Assembly: GCF_002251365.1 (NCBI RefSeq)
Contig: NZ_NPJH01000013.1
Location: 1 to 64,000, forward strand
DNA from: Prevotella sp. P3-122
Lineage (GTDB): Bacteria; Bacteroidota; Bacteroidia; Bacteroidales; Bacteroidaceae
DNA length: 64,000 bases
Direction of reading: 5' to 3'
This document shows positions 47,179 through 54,379 of this stretch, in pieces (positions within the stretch are counted from its first letter, which is position 1; every line of letters starts with the position of its first letter). The position numbers and the translations under genes were made by a program. The notes under the pieces are model-generated. The model was not told the DNA's origin. It made no database searches and worked only from the letters and a program-made list of their open reading frames with translations.

Positions 47179-48570
47179 TTATAATGCGAGCATGATAAGA
47201 AACCCCAAGCTTCCGCCAACGAGTGCTTTCCAGCCGACGTTGCGGAAGAACCATGATATCCTCATCCTCTCCATCTTCACCAGAGCAATGCCGCTAAGCG
47301 AGCCTATGGCGAGGATGTTTCCTCCGACGGCTGACGTGTATGCAACCACTCTCCACAACAATCCGTTCTGTGCGAATGCCGCTTCATAAGCATCCACATC
47401 AACCGCATGTTCACATGCTGCCGTCATGTCGAAGAGCGAGAACCAGCTGAAGGCGTTCGCGAAGGTGTCTATGACAATGCTGAACAGCCCTGACAACAGG
47501 CCCACAATCCAAACGTTATGGATGTTATGGTCGATGAAATCGCGGACACAGGCAAGTGCTCCTGTTTCATCAACAACACCGATGGCAAGCATCATGCCCA
47601 TTACAAACAACATCATCTGCAGAACACCATACTGAAGGACGCGCGGAACAGGACGCTGTATCATGGCATCATCGTTCATAAGCTTGCGGTTGAAAATCTC
47701 GTTGACAACCCACAGCACCACGAGCACGCAGCAGGCACCAAGGAATGGCGACAGCTTGGTAATATTGTGAAATGTCGGGATGAACCACAGTCCACCTATT
47801 CCCACGAACAGCATCATCAGTCTCTGCCACACGTTCAGCCTGGTGTCGTCACCTCTATATGGCATTGTTATCCATTCAGTCTGCACCCTTTCCGGCAGCA
47901 TCCTCCCTATCCACCAAGTAGGCAGGAGCCATGCAGCGAGACAAGGCAGGAGCAAGCCCATGGAATAGCTTGTCGCCGTAACGGCTCCGGCATTCCAAAG
48001 CACCAGTCCCACAGGGTCGCCGATAACGGTGAGCGCTCCGCCACAATTAGCCGCCAGTACTATTGCCGAACCGTATATAAGGCGTTGCTTACGTGCGGGT
48101 ACAATCTTGTGCATGATGGTTAGCATCATGACTGTTGTGGTAAGATTATCGAGATTGGCTGATATTATGAAGGTCACGCCAGCAATAATCCATAGTATTC
48201 TCTTTGCCGAGCGCGTGCGCAACAGCTGCGATACGAAATCGAAACAGCCGTTGTTGTTAAGAATCTCAACGATGGTCATTGTTGCGAGCAGGAACAGCAC
48301 AATGCCACATGCCTGTCCAACATGCTTTAGGAAAACGTTCTCTGCAATGAACTGCTTCACCAAAGCACTGCTTGGCAACGCCCCATTGAGAAACTCTGTA
48401 TACTCCCTTGCATACTGTCCCATCACGAAATCCGTGCCGTAGCATATATACAGCACCCATCCAATGGTACCAGCAAACATGGCTACGGCCGACTTGTTTA
48501 CCTTGGTCAGGCTCTCCGTAGCTAGGAGCAAGTAGCTGATACAGAGAATTGCAACAATAATTAATGACAT
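47179..48570 (-). CDS. nhaD: NhaD-type sodium/proton antiporter
   Basis: 463 residues with 11-13 membrane helices. NhaD/ion-transporter family features: LLATESLTKVNKSAVAMFAG at the start, FIISANLDNLTTTVMMLTIM and AANCGGALTVIGDPVGLVLW (the conserved N-C-G-G-A-x(3)-GD-P) and the C-terminal SAVGGNILAIGSLSG. Exports sodium in exchange for protons. A -7 box lies 20 bp upstream and could drive nhaD-pfkA-atp together. Confidence 0.92.
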   Translation of the reverse strand: MSLIIVAILCISYLLLATESLTKVNKSAVAMFAGTIGWVLYICYGTDFVMGQYAREYTEFLNGALPSSALVKQFIAENVFLKHVGQACGIVLFLLATMTIVEILNNNGCFDFVSQLLRTRSAKRILWIIAGVTFIISANLDNLTTTVMMLTIMHKIVPARKQRLIYGSAIVLAANCGGALTVIGDPVGLVLWNAGAVTATSYSMGLLLPCLAAWLLPTWWIGRMLPERVQTEWITMPYRGDDTRLNVWQRLMMLFVGIGGLWFIPTFHNITKLSPFLGACCVLVVLWVVNEIFNRKLMNDDAMIQRPVPRVLQYGVLQMMLFVMGMMLAIGVVDETGALACVRDFIDHNIHNVWIVGLLSGLFSIVIDTFANAFSWFSLFDMTAACEHAVDVDAYEAAFAQNGLLWRVVAYTSAVGGNILAIGSLSGIALVKMERMRISWFFRNVGWKALVGGSLGFLIMLAL

Positions 48571-48590
48571 ACTTTGACTATTAATTGAGG

Positions 48591-48598
48591 CAAAATTA
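48591..48598 (-). promoter_or_regulatory. -7 promoter box of nhaD
   Basis: TAATTTTG on the minus strand, 20 bp before the nhaD start. Confidence 0.6.
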
Positions 48599-48647
48599 AA
48601 AAAATATATTCAAACCGCCAAGCAAACTGCCCTTTATTTTAATCCGT

Positions 48648-49694
48648 TTAACGTGAATGTAATAGTTTACGACGTAAAAAAAGCCAAAGAGAACAGTTTT
48701 TCAGCCAGAAATATATCCTCTCCTGCATTCTGAACAACCGCCACGAAAGCCGCAAGGGCATATATCCGAACTTCCATCTGTTCCTTGCAGTGAGCCTTTC
48801 CACTTCTATGCCCTGCCACGTTTGCCTTATGAGTTTCTCGCCGGAGTCTATATCCTCCGGCGACAGCACATTGCGGTTGCGATAGATAAAATACATGGAG
48901 TCGACGACGTTCAGCCACCTGACATTCTCGTACAGGGTAACAATTCTGTCCTCGGCTCCCAGCTCCAGCAGCATCCTCTTCATGCTGGCGTTGGCACGAA
49001 GATAGTCGAAGCGCCTGGCTGAGGGTTTGTGGGTCACGGAGCCTTCATGCTGTCGGTAATAATATCTGCCCTTGCAGCAGCCCACTTGTCGCGAGACATA
49101 GTAATGCAACCGCGTAGTATTGTCGTCACTATACGCCCGTGCAGAATCGTCGTACGGGAACCTCTTATGTATCTCTGCCCTGACAATGTATACGCCATGT
49201 ATCTTCCAAGTCAGTGATGCCTCGAAGGCAGCCTTGCCGCTCATCCTTGCAAACAGCTCCATGGGGTATGCCTCTTCCCGGTCCGGGTATACATAGACGG
49301 TGTCGAAGAGCAGGGCGTCGAGCGTATCATCTGCATCAAAGGTACGGCATGCCTGCTCAAGGCAGTCGGACGACATCCAGTCGTCACTGTCCAGAAAACA
49401 GACATATCTGCCACGTGCCCTTTCCAGAGCTTTGTTGCGGGCGTAGGCCTGACCATGGTTCTCGTTCAGGGCAACTACCTCTACCCTACCGTCCCTGGCG
49501 GCATAGTCACGCAGTATGGCGAGCGAGCCGTCGGTCGACGCATCGTCAACACAGACAATCTGCACGGCATCCATAGTCTGGGCACAAAGCGAGTCAAGAC
49601 ACTGGCGCAGAAAAGCCTCGCTATTGTAAACGGCCACCAGGACAGTGACTAAAGGTGCAGCTTCTGCCCGATTTTCTGTACAAGTTTCTCCCAT
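48648..49694 (-). CDS. Family 2 glycosyltransferase
   Basis: 348 residues. GT-A domain with VTVLVAVYNSEAFLRQCLDSL, DDASTDGSLAI and the D-x-D region CFLDSDDWM near 110; the NHGQAYARNKALERARG segment is typical of capsular/LPS enzymes. The C-terminal ~120 residues are basic and aromatic (RLSWRLFRMQERIYFWLKN) and may touch the membrane. Its start overlaps the end of the flippase gene by 46 bp, so the pair is coupled. Confidence 0.9.
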   Translation of the reverse strand: MGETCTENRAEAAPLVTVLVAVYNSEAFLRQCLDSLCAQTMDAVQIVCVDDASTDGSLAILRDYAARDGRVEVVALNENHGQAYARNKALERARGRYVCFLDSDDWMSSDCLEQACRTFDADDTLDALLFDTVYVYPDREEAYPMELFARMSGKAAFEASLTWKIHGVYIVRAEIHKRFPYDDSARAYSDDNTTRLHYYVSRQVGCCKGRYYYRQHEGSVTHKPSARRFDYLRANASMKRMLLELGAEDRIVTLYENVRWLNVVDSMYFIYRNRNVLSPEDIDSGEKLIRQTWQGIEVERLTARNRWKFGYMPLRLSWRLFRMQERIYFWLKNCSLWLFLRRKLLHSR

Positions 49695-51142
49695 AGTGAA
49701 GTCTTGTTATGAAGTATATAAATAGACACAGCCGACGACGACAGCACAAGCAGGCATCCCATAACCCAGTAAACGACAGAGGAATCTGTCATAGTAATTA
49801 AAAAAGACATCAGTGCAAAGGGAAGCAAAACGCCCATGTATCTCACCACGTCACGCGACATATCATACCCGTAGCGTATTTTCATCACCGCATAGAGCAT
49901 CACACAGTCTATGAGCAGAGACAGCGCAAGGGCGGCTCCCGTACCTGTCAGCCCCCACAAGTTGTATGCCACCACTGTCAACCCGACAACCATCACGTCG
50001 TATACTGCCTCTACAACCAGATAGAGCACGGAGTCGCCCTTAGAGAGAGGAAGATAGGCTATGGGCAGGGAGACAGCCCGGACAAACATGCCAAGCACCA
50101 CAAACTGCATCATGCCTGTGACTGCCATGAACTTACCTGAATAAAGCAAAGGCAACAGCAACGGCATTGCCACCATAAAAAGCACCATCAGAGGAGAAAC
50201 TAACAGCAGCGTTACTTCTATCTGCCTGTTCACACACATGTTCTGCTCAGCCACATCACTGCCAACGGCTGACAGACGTGGGAAGTAGTCGGTCTCCATG
50301 GCCGTAAACACCATGCCCGCATAGACGAACGTCATCACATATCCCGCATTGTAGAGTCCTACGATGTCGAGTCCACCGTTATTGTTCAGGAAAGAGCGTA
50401 TCAGGAAGTCTGCCCCGCTGCCCATAATGCCCGCCAGAACAAAGGCTATGCCAAGCTTTATCATGCCCATACCCTCAGCAAACAGTTCCCGTCTGAACTT
50501 GAACCGAAGCGGATATTGCCTGAACGAATAGGCTACGGTGATGAGCATCTGCGCCAGGGCGGCGAGAAACAGCGACGGAACGATACCGCTCTCACCATAT
50601 ATATAATATATGGGCACAGTCATCAGCAGCACCGCTACCATGCTGTAGAAGGATATCGCAGCAACAGCCGACAGCCTGCGAGTACCTTTCAGTATGGCCA
50701 CCTCGCCACCTGTTATCGCCATCAGGAAGATTACAGGCGACAGCAGGACAAAATGCAGCGTGTGGTCGCCCCAGCTGAAAGTCCACGCATCGAGAAGCGG
50801 ACTGAACAGCACGCAAATGACGAAACCGAGTATTCCCGTCAGCAGGCTCCAGAAGCGGATCAGGGCCACATGGTGAAGCACACTACTCTCATCGCCACTG
50901 TCTACCTCTGTGGAAATATTCTTCACGGCGCTCATGGATATTCCAAGGTTTGTCGACTCCGAGACCAGCTTTATCGTGGAGTTGAACAGCGACACCAAGC
51001 CCATTCCGCCAGGGCCGAGTATTATGGCAACGAGCTTGTTGCGGACAACACCCACCAATATGTTGAGAAACTGGACACCACCAAAGAGCCCAGTATATTT
51101 CATTATATGCGAATACGAGTTTTTCTTGTCTTTAGATTCCAT
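49649..51142 (-). CDS. Polysaccharide (O-antigen type) flippase
   Basis: 497 residues, about 14 membrane helices; MOP/Wzx-type exporter. The start reads YTGLFGGVQFLNILVGVVRNKLVAIILGPGG split here as GLFGGVQFLNILVGVVRN and KLVAIILGPGGMGL, the usual O-antigen translocase opening. It would move lipid-linked oligosaccharides across the inner membrane; the downstream glycosyltransferase probably helps build them. Only two genes, so this is a minimal or leftover polysaccharide locus. Confidence 0.88.
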   Translation of the reverse strand: MESKDKKNSYSHIMKYTGLFGGVQFLNILVGVVRNKLVAIILGPGGMGLVSLFNSTIKLVSESTNLGISMSAVKNISTEVDSGDESSVLHHVALIRFWSLLTGILGFVICVLFSPLLDAWTFSWGDHTLHFVLLSPVIFLMAITGGEVAILKGTRRLSAVAAISFYSMVAVLLMTVPIYYIYGESGIVPSLFLAALAQMLITVAYSFRQYPLRFKFRRELFAEGMGMIKLGIAFVLAGIMGSGADFLIRSFLNNNGGLDIVGLYNAGYVMTFVYAGMVFTAMETDYFPRLSAVGSDVAEQNMCVNRQIEVTLLLVSPLMVLFMVAMPLLLPLLYSGKFMAVTGMMQFVVLGMFVRAVSLPIAYLPLSKGDSVLYLVVEAVYDVMVVGLTVVAYNLWGLTGTGAALALSLLIDCVMLYAVMKIRYGYDMSRDVVRYMGVLLPFALMSFLITMTDSSVVYWVMGCLLVLSSSAVSIYILHNKTSLWEKLVQKIGQKLHL

Positions 51143-51292
51143 CGTTGTATATTAAACGGATAATTCCAAAATATATTGTTTCAATGGAGAATATCATAAA
51201 GAGAAGGGCGAAGAACTAAGTTACCTCTCCCTAAACCTGTCATAAGGCGATAAAATTCTGACTTCACGGAGAGAGTTTAAGGAAAAAAGTAT

Positions 51293-51300
51293 TAACTTTG
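51293..51300 (+). promoter_or_regulatory. -7 promoter box of the HD/NOS/ogt operon
   Basis: TAACTTTG followed by CCGATG, 60 bp upstream of the HD gene start. Confidence 0.6.
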
Positions 51301-51336
51301 CCGATGAAACAGAACAATGGATGCCTTATTCACTAA

Positions 51337-51363
51337 ATGAAAATCAGAGACAATAGACAATGA
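51337..51363 (+). CDS. Mini-ORF (MKIRDNRQ) overlapping the HD gene start
   Basis: Eight codons ending in TGA that overlap the HD start as ATGA (51360-51363). The first 21 bases are identical to the last codons of the 67-residue gene at 58449-58652 (MKIRDNR-stop). Best read as the 3' tip of a lost copy of that gene left in front of the HD gene, possibly still serving as a coupling leader. Confidence 0.5.
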   Translation: MKIRDNRQ

Positions 51364-51860
51364 CACCGACACAAACACTTGCACTCGCCATGATTGACTA
51401 CAACAATGGCGACCCGAAACGCATACAGCACACGACCAAAGTCCATGCTTACGCCTCGATGATAGGCAGAATTGAAGGATTAGATAAGGAGACGCTGTTT
51501 ATCCTCGAGAGTGCTGCCCTTGTTCATGACATTGGAATAAGGGCGAGCGAGCAGAAATATGGACATCAGAACGGTAAGCTACAGGAGCAAGAAGGGCCTG
51601 CTGTAGCACGTGAGATGCTAACACGTATTGGAGGTTATTCGGAACGGCAGATTGAACGAATTTGTTGGCTTGTAGGCCATCACCACACTTACCATGTATG
51701 CGAGGACTTGGACTATCAGATACTCATCGAGGCCGATTTCATAGTCAATCTGTATGAGGACAACGAATCCCCTCATGCCATACGTGCTGTTCGCAAGAAC
51801 ATCTTCCGCACAGGAAGCGGCACAAAAATGCTTGAAACAATGTTTGGTATAAATGAGTAA
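51360..51860 (+). CDS. HD-domain phosphohydrolase
   Basis: 166 residues. HD signature: HTTKVHAYASMIG, ALVHDIGIRASEQKYGH, and the HHHTY triplet in WLVGHHHTYH, followed by LIEADFIVNLYE (second Asp). Close to the YfbR/yqeK-like small HD proteins of Bacteroidetes; substrate unknown. It overlaps the next gene by 8 bp, so the two are translated together. Confidence 0.85.
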   Translation: MTPTQTLALAMIDYNNGDPKRIQHTTKVHAYASMIGRIEGLDKETLFILESAALVHDIGIRASEQKYGHQNGKLQEQEGPAVAREMLTRIGGYSERQIERICWLVGHHHTYHVCEDLDYQILIEADFIVNLYEDNESPHAIRAVRKNIFRTGSGTKMLETMFGINE

Positions 51861-52185
51861 TAGAATGACCAACACTCGCATAGAGGAAGAGAAGACTGTT
51901 GTGGAACAGATGATACGGCTGTATTGTCGGAAGCACGAAGGAAACGTCGAACTGTGTCCAAGATGCAGAGAGCTGTTAGACTATGCCCACAGCCGACTTG
52001 ACAGATGCCGTTACGGCGGACAGAAGCCTACATGCAAGAAATGCCCCATCCACTGCTATCGGCCAGAGATGAAAGAGCGTGTCAGGAGAGTAATGCGTTG
52101 GGCAGGCCCCAGGATGGTATTCTATCATCCCCTTGTGGCCATCGGACATCTGCTTCGTGAGATGAGTTGTAGAAATAAAGGTTGA
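51853..52185 (+). CDS. Nitrous oxide-stimulated promoter family protein
   Basis: 110 residues. The Cys-rich core CPRCRELLDYAHSRLDRCRYG...KPTCKKCPIHCY and the ending VFYHPLVAIGHLLRE are diagnostic of this family, named after a nitrous-oxide responsive promoter in Pseudomonas. Six conserved Cys suggest a metal or Fe-S site. Function unknown. Overlaps the HD gene at its start. Confidence 0.88.
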   Translation: MSNRMTNTRIEEEKTVVEQMIRLYCRKHEGNVELCPRCRELLDYAHSRLDRCRYGGQKPTCKKCPIHCYRPEMKERVRRVMRWAGPRMVFYHPLVAIGHLLREMSCRNKG

Positions 52186-52198
52186 AACAAAATATAGC

Positions 52199-52714
52199 AT
52201 GAGAGAAATTTACATTCAATATTACACCTCACCATGTGGGGAGCTCATCTTGGCATCTATGGGTAATGAGCTGTGCCTGTGTGACTGGAACGGAATGTCG
52301 TGTGCCGAGCGGAACAAGCGCAGAATCAGTAAATACTTGAATGTAGAATTCAGAACAGGGTCTTCCTCTGTCATCGAAAAGACAAAGACGCAGCTTGACG
52401 ACTATTTTGCTGGCAAGCGCAAAGTGTTCAACATTCCGCTGTGTCCTTTCGGAACTGATTTCCAACTTCAGGTATGGAAATCATTGCTCGACATCCCATA
52501 CGGAGAAACAAGAAGCTATATGGATATTGCCAGGACTATCGGCAACCCAAAGGGGGTAAGAGCCGTGGCACAAGCCATTGGCGCCAACGGCATAGACATA
52601 CTTATCCCCTGCCATCGTGTCATTGGCAGCAATCATTCACTGACAGGATATGCGGGAGGATTGGATAAAAAAAAGTATATGTTGGAACTTGAAAGCAAAT
52701 CATTTATGAAGTAA
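52199..52714 (+). CDS. ogt: Methylated-DNA-protein cysteine methyltransferase
   Basis: 171 residues. Active-site Cys138 in the PCHRVI motif, with the RAVAQAIGAN helix and Arg finger region before it and a short N-terminal domain. It removes alkyl groups from O6-alkylguanine by irreversible transfer to its own Cys. 13 bp after the NOS-type gene, in the same operon as two small HD/Cys proteins. Ada-type extra domains are absent, so it is the Ogt form. Confidence 0.93.
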   Translation: MREIYIQYYTSPCGELILASMGNELCLCDWNGMSCAERNKRRISKYLNVEFRTGSSSVIEKTKTQLDDYFAGKRKVFNIPLCPFGTDFQLQVWKSLLDIPYGETRSYMDIARTIGNPKGVRAVAQAIGANGIDILIPCHRVIGSNHSLTGYAGGLDKKKYMLELESKSFMK

Positions 52715-52809
52715 GTACTATAGGTCTGCATGCTAAAGATACAAATCCGGTTCATCAGAAATATGGAGTGACGCATAATAATATATTATTCCTGAAGTAT
52801 ATTATTAAA

Positions 52810-53175
52810 TAGGGTGTTCTGTTTGATGTGCAAAAATTGAACATCCTAATTCTGAAGTTCATGTCGGTAATTGTCGCGCTGTAAGCGCAAAAGCGCATAG
52901 CCCAGGGTAGAGCGCAGCGACACCCTGGGTTATTTCATGTAGTTGATGGTCGCGCTGTAAGCGCAAAAGCGTAGATAACAGCAGGACAAATAACGCTTTT
53001 GCGCTTACAGCGCGCATTGACAATGTCTCCTTACACCCAGGGTGCCGCTGCGCTCTACCCTGGGCTATGTGCTTCTGCGCCTACAGCGCGTGCTGGTCAA
53101 TGTATTTTCTGCGAGCAAGTAGTCAGAGTAAATCAGGCGCAGTTCCATTTTGGGTACAACAAACTGTACACCCTA
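52810..53175. mobile_element. Non-coding element B with 9-bp target duplication (MITE-like)
   Basis: 366 bp. Ends TAGGGTGTTCTGTTTGATGT and, reverse-complemented, TAGGGTGTACAGTTTGTTGT: 17 of 20 identical. Flanked by the direct repeat ATTATTAAA (52801-52809 and 53176-53184), as after transposition. It contains no gene but a large inverted repeat (52875-53090). Termini resemble those of element A, so a common transposase probably acts on both. That transposase is not in this window. Confidence 0.8.
52875..53090. repeat. Mirrored A-B-A / A'-B'-A' inverted repeat inside element B
   Basis: Motif A (CGCGCTGTAAGCGCAAAAGCG, described by its 20-base core) lies at 52875 and 52951, and inverted at 52994 and, degenerate, at 53071. 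Motif B, running from CCCAGGGT to ACCCTGGG with GAGCGCAGCG inside, is at 52901-52929 and inverted at 53036-53064 with one difference. The whole can fold into a near-perfect hairpin ~216 nt long. Confidence 0.85.
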
Positions 53176-53249
53176 ATTATTAAATGAAGTGGGTGAAACC
53201 GTTTGCCATAGGATATGAATACGTTTGTATCCCCGATAAGGTTAATAAC

Positions 53250-53474
53250 TAGGGTGTCCAGTTCTATGTTCCACTTTCTGATATTACAATATAATTCCAA
53301 AGCTTTGATATTTAAAGTGTTACTTATTTGAAATGGACTAATTTTTAATCATAAGATAGCGATGTATAATTGAGGGGGTATTCGTTGTTTGCATAACATC
53401 TGATTCTCATAATGTTAGAAGAAGTACAAGCTTCTTTTTAACTCGAAAATTAGAACACAGAACTGGACACCCTA
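53250..53474. mobile_element. Non-coding element A with inverted termini (MITE-like)
   Basis: 225 bp, AT-rich. Ends TAGGGTGTCCAGTTCTATGTTC and TAGGGTGTCCAGTTCTGTGTTC (reverse complement), one difference in 22. Flanks GTTAATAAC and GTTATTAAC form a 9-bp duplication with one mismatch. No reading frame. It replaces the middle tandem units found in the left copy of the host repeat. Confidence 0.8.
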
Positions 53475-53635
53475 GTTATTAACCTTATCGGTAATGATAT
53501 ATATATGCATAGACCACGCAACAATATATTGTCACTCGAGATATAGCATGAAGCATTTTCCGTTATTTTGTTCTTCTACAAAAGAGCCCTGTGCCAATTA
53601 ACGTTTTGGCGGCATTGCGATGGGTATATATAAAA

Positions 53636-54308
53636 ATCGGGTAGGAGGTAAATGCTAATCACAGAAAGGCATTTGCCTCCTACTTTCACATTTACCGACC
53701 TCCCACACCACCGTACAAGCGGTTCCGCATACGGCGGTTTCGCGCTTTCTCATCTCACGATGTGTGGCAAGTTGTTTTCAGCCATCCCTCGGACTAGCGT
53801 CACTCCTACTCTATTGTCGGATTCCGTCCTATCGTGGTGAGTAGGGAAGCTCCTTTCGGACATCTGACTACAAAAGAGTCGCAAGGGTAGCAGTCATTTA
53901 CTATTGCACTGCGCGATTCGGTCCTTCCCCATAGACACACGTGTCTTAGGTACTATGACCTCTGCTGACTTCTCACGGCAAGCTTTACTCCGTCAGGGCA
54001 CATCGAATGGGTACATCTTCGCCATGCGTCCGTGAGACCTCCTCGGATAAGGGCATTGTCTTTCCATCTTATGCCTACTTCATTTACACCGACCGTTCCG
54101 AATAGCTATCGGGCTTTGGTTTGTGTTGCAACCTAACCCACGGTCATATGCCTTGCATGAAGTTTCTGTTCGTTAGGCCAGATGTTTGCCGCCGGCTTCC
54201 TTCAGATTCCACCTCGCGATGGACACCCTTGCCCTTGGCTATGTGATTCCCGCTATTAGGGCTCACTCGGGACTTGCACCCGTTAGACAATGCTCATGCC
54301 GAGCGTAC
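53636..54308 (-). mobile_element. ORF-less group II intron, class C-like
   Basis: On the minus strand the order is 5' region GTACGCTCGGCATGAGC and GGGTGCAAGTCCCGAG, domain I segments (GGAAGCCGGCGGC, AACTTCATGCAAGGCATA), the GAAGTCAGCAGAGGTCATAG element that in relatives precedes the reading frame, GGGGAAGGACCGAA, then directly domain V and domain VI. Domain V (about 53708-53741) has stem GCCGTATGCGG... GTACGGTGG with a CGC triad, as in class C introns. Domain VI (53641-53690) pairs GTAGGAGGCAAATGC with GCATTTACCTCCTAC. The reverse transcriptase/maturase is absent, only ~300 nt lie between the domain III-like part and domain V. Boundaries are estimates of a few bases. Confidence 0.75.
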
Positions 54309-54350
54309 AACATCGGCGAGAATAGTCACGTGGAGACTCTCTCGCCGATG
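54309..54350 (-). terminator. Terminator stem-loop of the 54380-57946 gene, split from its U-tract by the intron
   Basis: Perfect 11-bp arms CATCGGCGAGA (54340-54350 on minus) and TCTCGCCGATG with an 18-nt loop, 30 nt after the stop codon. Two T follow, then the intron, and after the intron comes TTTTATATATA (53635 downwards), the likely rest of the U-tract. Confidence 0.7.
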
Positions 54351-54379
54351 GCGTTATGTAAGGTGTGCGCTGTCAGCAC

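Larger units (their letters stand above)
52780..53552. repeat. Right copy of the extragenic repeat, interrupted by two elements
   Basis: The reverse complement of the pieces 53475-53552, 53185-53249 and 52780-52809 rebuilds the left repeat (24-235). The two interruptions are 52810-53175 and 53250-53474. The two copies are in opposite orientation and 52.5 kb apart, so homologous recombination between them could invert all the genes in between. Confidence 0.85.

Noticed and set aside
52861-53170. Possible CRISPR array because of the repeated GC-rich modules
   Set aside because: The modules are in inverted, mirrored order, spacers are of unequal length and few, and no cas gene is present.
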